In this document: positions 35,962 to 50,300 of the stretch, piece after piece | Numbering within the stretch: position 1 is the stretch's first letter | How the letters are laid out: the number at the start of each line of letters is the position of its first letter | Assembly: GCA_019914995.1 (NCBI GenBank) | Contig: CM034128.1 | Coordinates: 11,365,501-11,429,500, forward strand | DNA: 64,000 bases | DNA from: Acanthochlamys bracteata | Taxonomy: Eukaryota; Streptophyta; Magnoliopsida; Pandanales; Velloziaceae | Direction: 5' to 3' | The notes under the pieces: model-generated | Seen by the model: only the letters and a program-made list of their open reading frames with translations | The model's database searches: none | Told to the model about the DNA's origin: nothing | Program-made: the position numbers and the translations under genes

Positions 35962-38900
35962 CTGCAACTGCCCCTTACTTTACCTCTGTAAACAGCTTGC
36001 TGCAGATTTTGAACTTCATTGGGACAATTCTTGCCTATCCTCAGTTCCCGGCTGGTTAAGATTTTGGATCAGCATTTAGTCATACATGATGCTATTACAA
36101 TCTATGTGATATAAATGTATTACCAGCTTAATCATTCCTGTATTAATTGTTGCAAGTGTTTGCGTGTAAATTTATCTGGATCACAACTAAACCGCTACAA
36201 AATTTGGTCAGACATTCAAGACATGCAGATTGTGCTTAACCAACTCAAAGTAATGGTGTTGTTGCTGTTTTGACGTTGCAATTTAATTGTTCTGCATCCT
36301 GGGGAGTGAGCCGTCTTGTATCTTTCTAAGTCCCTGTACTATACATTTATGAATCAACTGGTCGCAGGTAGTCTTTCCTGGGACGTTTGATGCCTGTGAA
36401 ATCACAGTTTGTGTATCTTTGTCACTGAACTTTTGTAAGACATAATCCTGGCATGTTATTGAGGTTTCTGAATGGATTGTTTCTAAGTATTGGTCATATC
36501 TTTCAGGATAGGGATAGCTGCATTGATTATCATAATCAAGAGAAGGATGAAGACCAGCCAGGCAAGTCCACTTCCAACTGTTCTTTTGTATATCTTTTGC
36601 TTTCTTCAGGGACACTGTTGTTGCCTTCTGGACATTATCAACTGCCGTTGGAACCTGAGTGAACCTCATCAGTATTCATACTTCCTTGAACAGTTCTGAT
36701 CAAGGTTTTTATTTCATCCAGATAACATTTTGTGTTACCTGTGCATCAAAGAGCATCAACTAGTACAGCTATATCCATGAATGTCTGCAGTTGAATAGGA
36801 AACAACATCACAAAACCAAAATTCTTAATGTTTCGAATATTAGAACAATCTCTGAGTGCTCCTAACTAAAACTGCTGAAGAAAAATTGGTCTTTCAGAAA
36901 ATGAGTAGCTTAATATAGTATGTTGCAAATCTAAAATAATTCAATAGTAACCACAAAGCAACCGTGTTAGTAACATGCTATATATATGTAAACATTGAAG
37001 TCAATAGTGCACTTTGAGCTCAATGCAAGTAAACTTATTAGTTTGTTGTTAAGAAACTAATACATAAATTTGAAAACTCATCATTCGAACTTAAAAACCT
37101 ACAGATTCAAGTCATGGTGTTAAACTCAAACAGTTGGCACTGTGAACAAATGAGTGATCAATCACATGCTTAATCATTTATCAAAACACAAGTGTGCCAG
37201 AGTTAAATTTAGCCCATAAACACAAGTGTGACTGTAGGCGCTGTTTGATTCTCTGTTTCAAAAGCTGTTTATCAATTTTTTTCAACTTTTTTTTATTTAT
37301 AAATATATAAAAAATTTATTTAAAAATTTAGAAAATGTAGAAAAATTTTACGAAGTGAGATTTTTTTATTACATATTTTTATTATTTTTTTTAAAATAAA
37401 AAAATATAACTCGTTTTCCAAAAAAAATAAAAATATATTTCATGCACACAGAAAGGTAGTGACAAACTACTCTCAAAGAGTGGACCTTGGGATCTGTTGC
37501 AATTTGCAAAGATAGATAGATAGCCTCTGTTAGATGACTGCAAGTGCCAGAGATATTTAGAATTACTCTTCAATTTTATTTTATTATTAATTTAATATAT
37601 TTTTAAATATATTTTAGAATTATTTTAAAAATTATAAAGTAAAAAAATTTATTGCAAGATTTTGTTATTAAAAAGACATAACTTATTACAAATTATTTAA
37701 TAAGCATTTTTATATTTTAATAAAAAATATTTATTTATTATATATTAAAAATAAGTTTTAAAAAAATAGAATTTAAGGAGTCAGATAAACACATCTTTTA
37801 AGTCATCCACAACAAGCATTCTCTTATTTGTTATATTTTTGTAATGTTATTTTACAGGTTAGATGATGGTGTTCTTGGGACCATTGAATATTAATTAAAA
37901 ATCTGTTACATGCGTAAAAATTTGAAATGTTTAGTGTTCACAAACATGTTTAGGTTAGTATCTCTTTCAAGTTGTTATTGGGGTTTGTTGAGATGTCTTA
38001 ACATCTGCTCAAAAAGATCTGACAAATAAATGTTTATGTTTGATAATGGAATGAAATGAAATGAAAAGCAAAAATTATGAACTATGTAACATAAATCTAT
38101 AAATCTTTTCTCAAACTTTTAAATTCTTTTCCCCCTGAGATAAAAAGGTGAATATGATTCTATAATTTCTTTCTTATGTATGCAAGTTCATTCATGGTTC
38201 TTGATTTTTTTCATAAAAGAAACGTTTTGTGCAATTCACTTTATTGTTTTATGGTCTGAAGAATCTTTATCAGACAGCTATGCAATTGTGTCTTCTTCCT
38301 CTCTCAAGTCTCAACAGATGCAAACAAAAGCGGTTCATTATCCACGTTTGGCAAAACTTTATAAAAAATAAATTATAAAATTATATAGAAAATATTTTAA
38401 AATATTTTTATATAATTAAATAATAAAATTTATTTATTAAAATAATTTAAAATAATTTTTATTTCAATTTTTGTTTACAGGGATGACAACACAGAACACT
38501 TGAATGAAATACCTGCAGAGTAAGTACTGCAGATCACATACATAAAATAGACCAGCTTGATTGTATATGAACTATGAACATGATATTTCTTGAAGTGCAA
38601 ATTAGAAATTTGGATTCAAGAATTTTGAATAATCCGTGATGTTAGAAAAAAATTTATTATATTTTTTAAATTATAATATATAAGTATGTTAATATATAAT
38701 TTATTAATATTTTTAAAATATAAAAAATATTAAATTACTATAAAAAGTTTATTAAAAAATTAAACAAATGATGAAAAAAACAAAATATTTTGTCAAACAT
38801 GCCCACATCTCACAAAGAAACTCGGAATAATAAGTTTATTATATGAGATTTTTTTTAAAATTTTGTTTCTATTAGATGGCATTGCCAATGTGAGAATTTT

Positions 38901-40274
38901 TTTAAGAACTCAAATTTTTTATAAAAACTTACATAGAAGTTAAAATGAACAAGAAAGTCTTTTAATTTTGGGTTTGGTTTGCTCCTTCCAACGATAATAA
39001 TACCTTACTTTGCTTCCATCTCACTTCAATAATTCAATCCTTTCTTCTTTCTTAATGAAGAACGAATGAATGCTAAAAAAAGAAAAAAAACTACCCAAGT
39101 AGAAAACTGTTCTTCTAAATTTTATCTACTTCTTTTATCTAAAATTTTTTTTCACTTCTTGGTCTGTAGTACAAAGAAAGAGTTCTACTTTTGCTTTGCT
39201 CACCAATTTGTGGGACCCACATAGGTGGATGACTCTCTTGGTTTCATCTTTCTTCTCGGAAATGCAAAGAAAAGTAGATGAAGAGAATATCTGCGGCTGT
39301 GCTGCTGCCGCTGCTGTGCTATCTCTGATTATCGGTGTTGCTGCTGTTTCATTGTTTTGGTTTCTGAAATAAAAAGAGAAAAAACTTTCCACAAGGTTTT
39401 CACCTTTTCTTGGTTTGTTTGGTGATTCTCTTCTGGTTTCTGCCTTTTGTTTCATGGATGAATGAAGTGAAATTGTTAAGGAGGCAAGTTCCACCAACCA
39501 TGAAGTAATAATTTTAATAAAAGCTTCTTTCTTGATTGATTCTACTTTACCTTTGGAACTATGATTTTCTTTCGTTTTTTCATCTTTTTTTGTAATCAAA
39601 TAAATTTAGTGGCTCCTTCATTCATCATGATTTCGAAATATAAAAGTTCAAGTTGGTATCTTTGTGCTTTGCATAGCTGCTCTGGAAATTCCGTCTTTCT
39701 TTCAGACCTTGTAAGCTTTTTTCTGCTCTCTCTTTCTGTTTGTAGCAGAGTCATGCTCAGAATTCAAGATCATTTTATTCATAATTCAGTCATCTTTTAA
39801 GTAATTTCTAACAAATTTTCTCATTACGGAAAGTTTGTTCTTTACTTAAATCTCATTATCAAGAAGTTCAATAAAAGCAATATCTTTTCTCAATTTATGA
39901 CTTGTTCTGTTTCTTACTTCTTAGCTTCTGGCTTCTATGTCTGTATGGTTCCTCTGCATTTGATTTCTATCTTCAAATTTCTACCAAAAAATTTGTTACA
40001 TAAAAGTGGTGACATTATATTTAATTTATGAATTACAAAGTTCATATATTTCCTGTTTTTTTCTGTATTCTTAATTTGCTTTAGAACGTTTGTTGAAGGG
40101 AAGCACATATATCATGTGATTTTCAGGTAGTAAGGTGGTGAAGTTCATTAATGTGACAGAGGTGACCTAGAAAGATCGAAGCTGAATTTCTTAGTTTTGC
40201 TTGTTTCGTTCAACAAAAAGTTCAAAAATAGAATTTTGACTGAAGATTTTTGTGGGAAGAGTAAAGGTTTAGAT
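35962..40274. other. Spacer between the DUF7794-type and FUT8-like genes
   Basis: Contains 3' UTR, AT-rich MITE-like blocks near 37236-37445, 37560-37810, 38345-38470 and 38640-38810, and from about 39000 the promoter and spliced leader of the FUT8-like gene. A short open stretch at 36508-36560 (IGIAALIIIIKRRMKTS) looks like a membrane helix but could not be joined to anything. Confidence 0.45.
37236..37445 (+). repeat. Partial family 1 AT-rich element
   Basis: Starts AGGCGCTGTTTGATTC and shares the GTAGAAAAATTTTACGAAGTGAGA block with the family 1 elements at 31766. The far terminus is not recognisable. Confidence 0.45.
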
Positions 40275-43200
40275 ATGGAGGCAAAAGCTCAGAAGAACCT
40301 TGAGAGGCTTATTTCTCAGAAAGCCCTCCAGATGAGCGGTTCGTTTCCTTGCAAGATGTGTGCTCTAGGTTTCATCTCGGGAATCTGCATTACCTATTTG
40401 CTTTTGGTTGCCTTTTCCCCCTCAAGAAATGCAGAAGTTGTTATTTTCCGAAGTCCATCTGCAGCCAAGAATCAACGCTTTAGCCTGATGAATGATGGTA
40501 AGCCCATTTTTATTTGCAGCTTTTTTACCTGCATTTTTAGTTGGTTGCTTGTTTTTTTTGTCAATGTGACTCCTACATCAAAATCTTCAAACGGTGCTTG
40601 TTATGTATTGATGCTGCTCTGTCATTTATGGCTTTCTTGCGTTAACGTCAATGTATAGGAGGGTACTGCTAGGACATGGATCATCTTACTTTCATGTAAA
40701 AGTCTGATCCTACAACAAGAAAGGCGGGGAAATTTTTTGTTAAGGAACCATCTAATTTGGATTTCAGAGTTGTGTGCAATCTCGAGTTTGCTAATCCTCG
40801 GGCATAGCATTATTAATGAATCTACGATCTGGGTGGATAAGTTGATAGAATTGCCATGACAAAATGGCATGTTTTTTTCTTTTTCTGTTCTGTTTGGATT
40901 GAACAAGTATATTTGCATTCACATTCTATTCTGTTAGTGCAGCAGTCAATAGGATGCAGAAGCTAAACTTTACAACAGCAGAAACAATTAAGATCGGGAG
41001 ACTTGAAAGCAATACTCTTCTGAATGATGATAAAAGAGTCCAGCTTCTGTACTCTGCATGGAGCTCTATGCTTAATGATACAGATGGTAAAGAAAGATAT
41101 TCATATGCAGGAATCATAAGGTCACGTATCCCTCAAGCTCCACATCTGGAAAACTGCAAAGCAACAGAGGAAGTAAACAAGCAGCTTGATGGCTGTGGTG
41201 TCAATGGAAGTGTGCCTCCTTGGACATTGTGGAGAGGATCTCTGGGACTGAAGCTTCTTCGGTCGACATTGCCCATGTTGGGTCTTGAGGAAGATAGTTC
41301 TACTATGAAGCTGAAGTTTGGGGGAAATCCCCCTTGGGTATGTTTCAAGTAATTTCTTTGAAGTTTCTGAGAAAATTTCTTATCACTCTTGGTCCCGTTA
41401 TAATTCAGACATAGCAAACTTGCATTACTATTTCAAATTTGTGACTACCTTCGTTTTTCTCTCTATTCAGGTTGTAGGATCGGATGAAGACAACTATCCA
41501 TTTACTAGGAAAGTGCAGAAAGATATATGGATTCATCAACACCCACCCAATTGCAAAGATCCCACTCTGCGATTTCTTGTTACTGAATGGGAGAGACTCC
41601 CTGGATTTGGAATTGGTGCACAGCTGGCTGGAATGGCAGGGTTGCTTGCCATAGCAATTAATGAGAAACGGATTCTTGTCACAGACTACTACAACAGGGC
41701 AGATCACGATGGCTGCCAAGGTGACACCCTTGCTGGTTGCATGGACATCTTTGTGTCTCCTTCAATGTTTATTTGAAGCTTGTATTTTAAGCCAACCTAC
41801 GCACCCAGTATTAGCATCAGACCTGATGTGACATAAATTACAGATCCTCTGTCAAAATAATTTGCTCTACGGAAATATATCTTTTAACACGGAGGTCAAA
41901 TTATTTCTAGCCCTTCGTTCCCCTCTTGTTTTTTGAGCTCCCCTTTGGTTTTTAGATGGTTTTGGCTTTGATAAGCAGTGGACATATGAAACTAGGTTGG
42001 TTTGGTGAACATATGAATTTCATACGTTTAGTGAACATATGAAATTTGAAAAAATTTAAAAAAACAAAAGAGAAAAAATCAGTAAGGAAAACATTTTGAG
42101 GGTGGTTGAAAATCAACTCTTGAGGTCAAAATGGTCTTATTAATAGTTTCCCGTATACTCGATATCTATTAACTGAAGAATGTTGTCTATAGGTTCATCT
42201 CGGTCTCAGTGGTCTTGCTATTTCTTTCTTGAGACATCTCAAGAATGTCGAGAGCAAGCAGTTGACCTCATGAAGACCCCAGATGCTTTGACCAATGGGA
42301 TTGTGACGATGAAGAGCAACTATAGCTCCAAGCATATATGGTCTGGACGACCACCTAGGTATGGCATTTCCTGTAGATATCTCTACTTATATAGGTGATG
42401 ACTATTCACTTTATACACAAGCAATGTATTCGTAGATCCTGGGGTGAACCATGGAGTTATTTGCAACCGACAACTGATGTTGATGGAAGCTTACTTACTC
42501 ATCACCGTAAGATGGACAGGAGGTGGTGGCGAGCACAGGTAGATTGACTTCTGTTTTCAGTATAGTTGCATAGACTCAATATTTTCTTTTTTTAAACAAA
42601 TGATGGATGACTCTTTTTTCATTGCTTAGTTTATAATGCAGTCTTTGTTTATTATTCGGGAATTTCTATACAATTATCTTTTACCCACCAAGCATTCATA
42701 CACTGTCCGTAATTGTCTGCAGGCTATACGGTACCTAATGAGATTCCAGAGTGAGTATACATGCAGTCTGATGAATATGGCACGACATGAAGCATTCGGA
42801 CTACAAGCAGCAAAGATGGTTGTAGGCAGCCTTCCGGAAACTTGGCCAGAGGTACCACTCCCTCTAGCTTCTCTTAACTTCAGTTTCTGAAGCTGTTATT
42901 TGAGAAACATTGCGTTTTGTGTTCCATGTTCTTATGCGTTGCCTTGCAGTTTTTTCAGTCTTCTTATTCCGCTGTTCTATTTCCAGGTGCTTGTAGACAG
43001 ATCTCAAGCTGACATGGAGCAATTTGTATGGTCCAACCATAAGCCATGGATACCCAAACCACTTCTCAGCATGCACGTTAGAATGGGTGATAAAGCTTGC
43101 GAAATGAAGGTAGTCGATTTCAAGAGCTACATGAAACTAGCAGAACGTGTTCGTAGCCACTTCCCAGATCTTAACAGCATCTGGTTATCAACAGAAATGC

Positions 43201-43569
43201 AGGTAATTCTCTCGACCAACTGCACTATCTATTCCCAAAATTCACGGTGAACAAAAAAGTTCTTACCCTAACACTACTCTGCTTATGCAGGCTGTTATCG
43301 ATCAAACAAAGTTATACCCTTCTTGGAACTTCCACTACTCAAAAGTTGTACGCCAAGTTGGAAACATTACAATGGCAACGTATGAAGCAAGCTTAGGCAG
43401 AGAAACCAGCACCAATTACCCTCTTGTGAATTTTATCATGGCAACGGAAGCCGATTTCTTTGTCGGAGCACTAGGATCTACTTGGTGCTTTCTTATTGAC
43501 GGCATGAGGAACACCGGAGGGAAAGTAATGGCTGGTTACCTGAGTGTCAATAAGGATCGGTTTTGGTAG
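40275..43569 (+). CDS. FUT8-like (GT23-type) Golgi glycosyltransferase
   Basis: Eight exons join in phase to 586 residues: 40275-40497, 40943-41337, 41471-41720, 42193-42358, 42436-42538, 42723-42851, 42987-43202 and 43291-43569 (TAG). A type II signal anchor lies at about 30-47 (CALGFISGICITYLLLVAF). The C-terminal half resembles alpha-1,6-fucosyltransferases. LLSMHVRMGDKACEM aligns with the HVRRTDK donor-binding loop of FUT8, with YPLVNFIMATEADFFVGALG and STWCFLIDGMRN following as in the GT23 fold. Plants are not known to make core alpha-1,6-fucose, so the acceptor is probably different. Met replaces the second Arg of the HVRR motif. Exon 2 begins at a GCAGCAG tandem acceptor. The ATG at 40275 is the first in frame. 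Confidence 0.85.
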
Positions 43570-46500
43570 TTAACGCAAAATGTAAATTTTTTCTCACATC
43601 TATATGTATGTATATAGCAGCTTATCTTTTCAATTCTTTTTGTGCATAGCAATGTTTAGGTAGTGTACATAACTAACATATTAATTCTGCGAGCCAGATG
43701 CCAACAGTTAAATTCTCAGTTACGTCACTTAGTTCTGTTCTTTGTTCGGATCATCTAGAATAGCGAGCTCCTGAATCAATACTTCTTATCGATTTGTTGG
43801 TAATTAGTTAAAAAAGTTCTTACTGATACATGGATTTCCGTTCTATTTGGTTCTTTCTGTAGAAGAACATTTCGGTATATTTGATCTTGGTATTGCCTAA
43901 GTGAACATTGAAATTCGTTCCAGTTCAGGTAATCATCGATCTCTTACTAGAGCTAAAATATATTGCAGTGATGCTTTTCAATATTCTTACTGAAACGATC
44001 GAGATAGTCTGAAAGCGGTAAATCGAAGTATCTTAGTTTTTATCTTTGCGCCTGAAAGGTGTTTCATCAAATGCCTGACAGAGACCATGGCTTTCTAATT
44101 GAACAGGATTGAACATTGTGGTTGAGGAAAACTAACAGTCGGCCAGGTCGATGTCTATCTATATGTTGAAGGACCGGCCGCCTTCTCCGGCCGTTCTTCA
44201 TTGAGGTGGTGGACCGATGATGACATCACCCAAGCAGTTAAGAGTAAAATGCATAAAGGTACTGATGTGGTTCATTCTACACCTTAATTTGCTGAGGTAT
44301 ATAATTCAAACAAAGCGCCATGAATTGATCAACTGAGTGGGTGCTGTCTTTCTGTCGTATGCTTCCACTTGGTAGTGTTAGTGGCCATGAATGGCTTCAT
44401 TTCAGCATGCTTCCCACTCTCAAAAAGTGGGTTCTCATCGCTGGTGTCCTTCCACGGTGGGAACTTTTTACACTGACAAGTAAGAGAAACTGACCTATGA
44501 CATTTATGCACAACGGGAAGAACTATTGGGTCTTTATATAAATATGAGAAACATGTGGTATCTTCTAATGGGTGAAGCTACAGTGTATGAACTTGGAGAT
44601 TCTGGTAATACACTGACCATAGGCCGCACACCACTCTAATCCTAGGTATGAAATTTAAGACAAATTGCATCGGTTCATTGATCAATATTTATCTGGCTTG
44701 TCAGCCTCTATGATGGAGAATGCTGAATGTCACCATTAGGAGAACTGTCGTCATGCACATGAGCTGATCTACTGTTGTTGATATGTTGCTTGTCTGAGCT
44801 TCACACTAAGTCTGGTAGAGAATTGTATGCTTAGACACCTGAATGATAATTTGGCGTCTGAGAAGTCATATGGTTTGTGGAATGCTCAAACGAAGGTATT
44901 GACCCAATATGCGTAAAATGATTCAGCCTTTATTTCTGCCCCCTATGTTTACGGCCATTTGTTTAAATTATATTGCAGCAAATAGATCCAACAATATATT
45001 AATCTTTAAAGAAATAGATGATAAGCTTCTCTTTAACATAAATAATATGCTAGACACTGTAGAGGTTCCTGTATTGTTGCTAACTTTTTATTATGTATAC
45101 AAAAAGAACATAGATCTTCTTTTATCTGTACTAGGTCTCCGACTTTCCTCAGAAATGCTGTTCTTTTCTGATGTTTCTTTTCTTCCTTTTTTTTATTATA
45201 AAATCACCTATAGTGTAATGTCAGTATCCATACCTGTTCTCTTTTGCGTCATAGCACTCCACTTAAGTTGATATGATCTTTCTTCTGCTATGCTTACAAA
45301 TCGCTGATTTTAGTCGTTTCTTTAAACTCACTTATCTTTGGTGTAAATCTGTAACTCATCTCAACTGGTTGTCAAATAGTAAATCCTGTTAGCTGATTGT
45401 CAAAAGCGATTAAATCAGAAAGGTGACGCTATTTATTTTCAGACTTTTTCCCGGTTGGAGCTTTTTTCTAGTAATTCGGGGCATAGATGCTGTTCCTTCT
45501 TGTGTTATTCCAAAGGAAATTCTTTTGGAAGATTTCAGCAGTTGAAGGGTTGTCCCTGTTCAAGATATAATTGATTGTGACCCTATATTACCTATGCAAC
45601 TTTACTTCCTACTTACTAATTGTCCAGAATATGTATTGTGCGTAAGGTGCCAGGGTTGGACCCTCTTCGACGTGGTCAATATCCTGTTTTGAGTTTTGGT
45701 GAATGAATAGGGTCATTATCCTAGGTCTGGAATACAAGTTGTTGGCATCGTTCTATGCAAACATTGACTTTCTATTGCAATCGCTTCATCCAAACAGTGA
45801 AAATTGCTCATGAATGATTTTGACAGGAGCATGAAGATGTCCAATATCCAAACCATGGGCATTCATCTCTTGTCAAATTCACCTACCGACCATGATAGAA
45901 TGTTGGGAATCTCCTTAGATGCAAGATCACCTATAGTTGGAAAATCCCATCTAGCGTGAAAACAATGAGATTTTCTTATTTCCTATACATGAAATGAGTG
46001 GTTCTCAATGGGACACACTATTTTCAGAAGGCAAACTAAGGCATTGCCTCCGTTTTGTTCGCAAGTCGATGTCAGGTCATGGTCCTACATTTCCTATGAT
46101 TGTATTTTTTTAATTCTGAAGTAGTTTTGGTTTTCAATGTCATGGTTTTTATAGTTACTCCTGTGCTTACAATGCTAATGTATTGGCAATATCATGAATG
46201 CATATCATGTGTAGCTCTGGATCTTCTGTAACTTTCTGCTTAGTATATGCTTCAATCTGGAAATGTTGTTCATAACAAAAAAGCACTTCTGATCTACTTG
46301 GAAGTAGGTGGAGTACCCTAATTGAACATGAAGAGTTTGGCTCTTAAGATTTTCGAAAGTCATCTATGCTTGCTGTTTTTAGCAGTTAGTAACTGATACT
46401 GCATGAGTGACTTGTAGGTCTAGTCATGCCCCTGTATGATTTCAAAGGACAATCTGTGCTTTCACCTGAGTGGACCTTCCTGCTCAATAAAGCAATATTG

Positions 46501-47112
46501 CACTATCTCCTTCAATGGTGTGACATGTCTTTGGTGTGGCACAAGAGATAATGTCTTCTGCCAAGCAAATGCAAAAGGCAATTATCTCCCACTCAGCAGA
46601 GGTACAAAATCCCTACTCCTGTAGTCTCTTTTGTTTATTTTACTTAATCACCAAGGCATGTTAGTGCATTATGAATATGTTGGAGATCTTTACTAGGTAT
46701 ATGTCGCCTTTTATTTACTAATGATGCATAAGTGGGATTAACGTCCATGAAATGACACGGCAATTTTCATGCAAGGAGGCAGGTTAAAGAATCCACTAAA
46801 GGAAGGATTAGTTGATCGTAACAAGTTTCAAACATAATAAGTTAATATTTACGTAAGGACACATAATGCATGGTTGGAGTGTGTGTGTATATATACAGGA
46901 TAAGATGTCAATGGCTTGAGCATATTTCTAGCTCATTTATTTAAAAGGGCTCCTTATAATGAAAACCTGTAAAGGAATTTGTTTGAAAGAAAATTACTGG
47001 TATTGGAGTTTATTAGAATTCCAAAAGCATCAAATAGGAATAATTCACTCAAAATCTTAGCTAGACAAGAGATAAGATATTAATTAGATTTGCAGCATTC
47101 TAAACTAAAATG

Positions 47113-47300
47113 ATTGGCATGTTTGGCATTGCACAGTTGCATAGAAAGTTCTTTAAAAAATTTGGAGGGCATGGATAAATTGTAAGCAATGCGATAATTG
47201 TACGTCTAAATTTCTTTTTTTTTCAAAAGGCCATGGAAAAAATTCATGGAAAGCTCTTTTTAAAAAACTTTAGTGTTTCAGCTAATCCCAAACATTGAAT
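47113..47300. mobile_element. Short MITE-like inverted-repeat element
   Basis: Left end GGCATGTTTGGCATT and right end whose reverse complement reads CAATGTTTGGGATT form imperfect terminal inverted repeats about 185 bp apart. The interior also has complementary A/T-rich arms. Confidence 0.5.
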
Positions 47301-50300
47301 AAACCTGTTTTGTCGTGAGGAATTCACTAAGCAAATGTTAATGGTGTTCCTTCTCCAAATAAAAAAGTGCTAATGGTGTCATCTCATGCTAAGTTACGTA
47401 AATAATCTTAACGCCGGTATAAATGGTTGAAAGATTGTCAAGATAGACATTGACGAATGTACACAGATTAAAAGTTAACATTCCAGTCTGAACTTTGAAG
47501 AACTATTAGTTATTATTATATTTGTAAGAATATGTTTGTATTTGGTTATGGGTATGCGTTATTAAGATGAGAGTGGAAGTCTCAATGATGATTAAGTGCA
47601 AAGTTCACCAATCATTTCCTATATCTTTTGGAAAGGACCAGGTACACCTGTCTTCCATTACAAATTTGTCTTAATCAAACGATTAAACACAACCAAGTGA
47701 ACAGTTAGTTTCTGTAATAAACAATCTTACACCACCTAGCAAATTTTAAACTACTGATTACTCAACATGTTTCATGCAAATCCTTCTTTAAAACTAGAAA
47801 AAGCAGAATGCAAGCATGCAAATAACTAGCATGAATAGCACTCTGTAAATGGAAGTTCAAATGCAAAGTTTAGTGGAGCATGCTTTCAGCCTTTCTGCAA
47901 AGCAGTACCCAATGATGAGATGTCTTAAGAATGGTATTTCCCATTTTGACAAAAAACAAATAAGGATTCACCTTTTAAAAGGAAAGTGGACATTCATAAA
48001 GTAGCAAAACAGATCACAAGCAATTATTCTCCATGCATGCAGCTCAAACGAGACTATGAAGACTGGCAAGCATGAACAAATTAATATATCCTCGAAACTT
48101 TTTCTCCAAAACATTTAAGGGCAGTACCAACACTAACATTCTCAAAACTTTACAACGGCCCCTAGCCAATTCTAGGGGGTTTTTGATTCCTTAGTGGAGG
48201 GAACACAAGATGGGGGCTGCTGCAAACCTGTTATCCAGTATGCCAAGATCCCACTGACTAATTTGCTACTGGTTTAGGTGTATACACTATATTATGCAAC
48301 TACTAAACTGTGCTATGATACCCTTTGTCACCACATTCCCCAATCAAAAGTGTTTATGGTTCAAATAAAAGTGCCAGGCGTCCTCTGTAGTGATCAACTC
48401 CTTTTTACAACCAGCAACAGAGGTTTATGTGTGGAAAGGCAAGCTGTTAGTCTGGTTTGTACTTTATCGGTTGATACATTCAGAACAAGGTTTGATTATA
48501 CATATCCTATATACAACATTAGCTGTACTAGTACTATGATTAGAATAAGTATGCAAGTGGTAGTAGTTGTAGAACATGCTTGGATTTGTAGAAAAAGAAC
48601 ACTGATGGGGATTCTTTTAGACTTTGGATAACAAAATCATTGGTTATAACCTAGTTTTCCAAAATCTGGTTATTCCAATCCTGAGGAGTGTTCATATTAT
48701 GAAGTCCTTTCCAGGAACTGTGAAGAAAGTGTGTAGTTTGTTAGAATCCTGAATACACTGTTCATCTAACTTCACTCTCAGAGAAACTTGTACCTGTATG
48801 TTCTTCATGAACATCTAATAAGAAAACTAGAGCTGTATGCTTATCTTGAATCAAGGTAAGTTGTAGGTTCGCTTATGGTCATCAAATTGTTGGATGGCCA
48901 GGATTATTTTAACCTCAAATAGAGTTTGCTGAATGCCAAACTGCTTTCTTAAGCATTTAGTTTGCAGGCTCTGGTCATCGTCATTATGACGAATGCATGC
49001 ACAGGATAAGAACTTTTCAGATCTATCAGTTAGCCTTTTGGGGCTACTTTCCTTCTACATTATATTGCCATCAACTTACTGCTGCTCAGCTTTCCCTAAA
49101 AAGTAGATGAAAATAAAAAGGAAAAGAGTTACGTCATGATGTATTTGCACCTGTTCATCTTAATGACGTTAAGGCTTTTGATGTGCGTATAGGAAAAATT
49201 CGCATCCTTAATGAGTGAAGTACTCTTTACAATACACATAATAGGAGATACAAGAAGATCAGAAGAAATAGAAAATTCTATATTTCCTCTAGCTGTTCCT
49301 TTAATAATATTTAGCGGAATTGTATATCTGTAAACTACATACTGATTGCAGGTGCTGAAGTACGGAAGCTTGTTATAATTCATATTGAGTTGCAAAAGAA
49401 GTAGCAGAATAGTCCTAGGAATAGCTTCTTCCAACATTATTATATATGGAGTGTGCCTAAAATATGCTTTCTAAAAATGCTACAAATTTTGTTGATATAT
49501 CTGTTCATGCCACTACAATGCTGATAATGCCACATTTAGAAATTAAAGTAAGATTAAACTGATATACGCTCTTTAAATCAAAATCAATCATTCATTCAAT
49601 CAAAAAAACGATATAGTCAGTAACTATATCATGATTGCAAATATAGCTGACCAGGAATATTCTGACAGAAGAGAAGTATGATCCCTTGATTCCAACAGTG
49701 TATAAGCTAATGTTCAGCAGTGAAGAAGTTGATTATTGATCTTCTCAGTTCTAGATAACTAACTTTTGATATTATAAAACAATATAAGCAGCTGCTTTTG
49801 TTTCTTTTGTTTTTAATAAAATTTGGGTGGTCTTGCTTTAATTAGCCAATTCTGTTATGCCAAATTTACTAATTGTTAGTTGATTGCATCTTGTGCTATA
49901 AAGTATTCTGGAATTTCGCCCATTTTTCAGATTGCCAGAGTATGTGAAAATCAATAAATCATCTCTCTGATATTACTTTTTGCCGAAATGTTTAACTCAA
50001 GATCGACATTTTTACATTTCTGATTCTTGACTAGTCGAGTCCCTTGCGCTGTGAACTCTATAGGCAACTAAACTAACACACTACTTTCTGGCGTTCTGGC
50101 AGGGACAGAGTAGAAAGCCATTCAATCAAGGAACAAGCAAAACAAGGAGGAAAGCGAACCCTTTAATGGAGCTTTCAAGTTTACTATCAAGACCTAGAGA
50201 TTTTTACAGTAAATAATATATAGGATCAGATTAATTGCCAGTTCTCTATGTGTACATATTACCAATTTGTTTCTGATGAAAATTGTTTGAGTTACGATTG

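Noticed and set aside
36260..36560. Possible exons VVFPGTFDACEI and IGIAALIIIIKRRMKTS with a GC donor
   Set aside because: Phases do not match each other or any downstream acceptor (including the short acidic segment at 38481), so no gene model could be built.
39135..39599. 154-codon minus-strand open frame upstream of the FUT8-like gene
   Set aside because: Lys/Ser/Thr-rich translation of what looks like CT-rich leader sequence of the plus-strand gene; no family match.
44210..44270. C/D-box snoRNA candidate (GATGATGA ... CTGA)
   Set aside because: The terminal stem is offset from the D box and weak, there is no internal C'/D' pair, and the segment also reads as open frame.
44909..45271. 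120-codon open frame in the long gap
   Set aside because: Hydrophobic, low-complexity composition typical of AT-rich noncoding DNA; no splice partners or known domain.
48278..48631. 117-codon open frame in the long gap
   Set aside because: No recognisable motif and unusual composition; probably chance.
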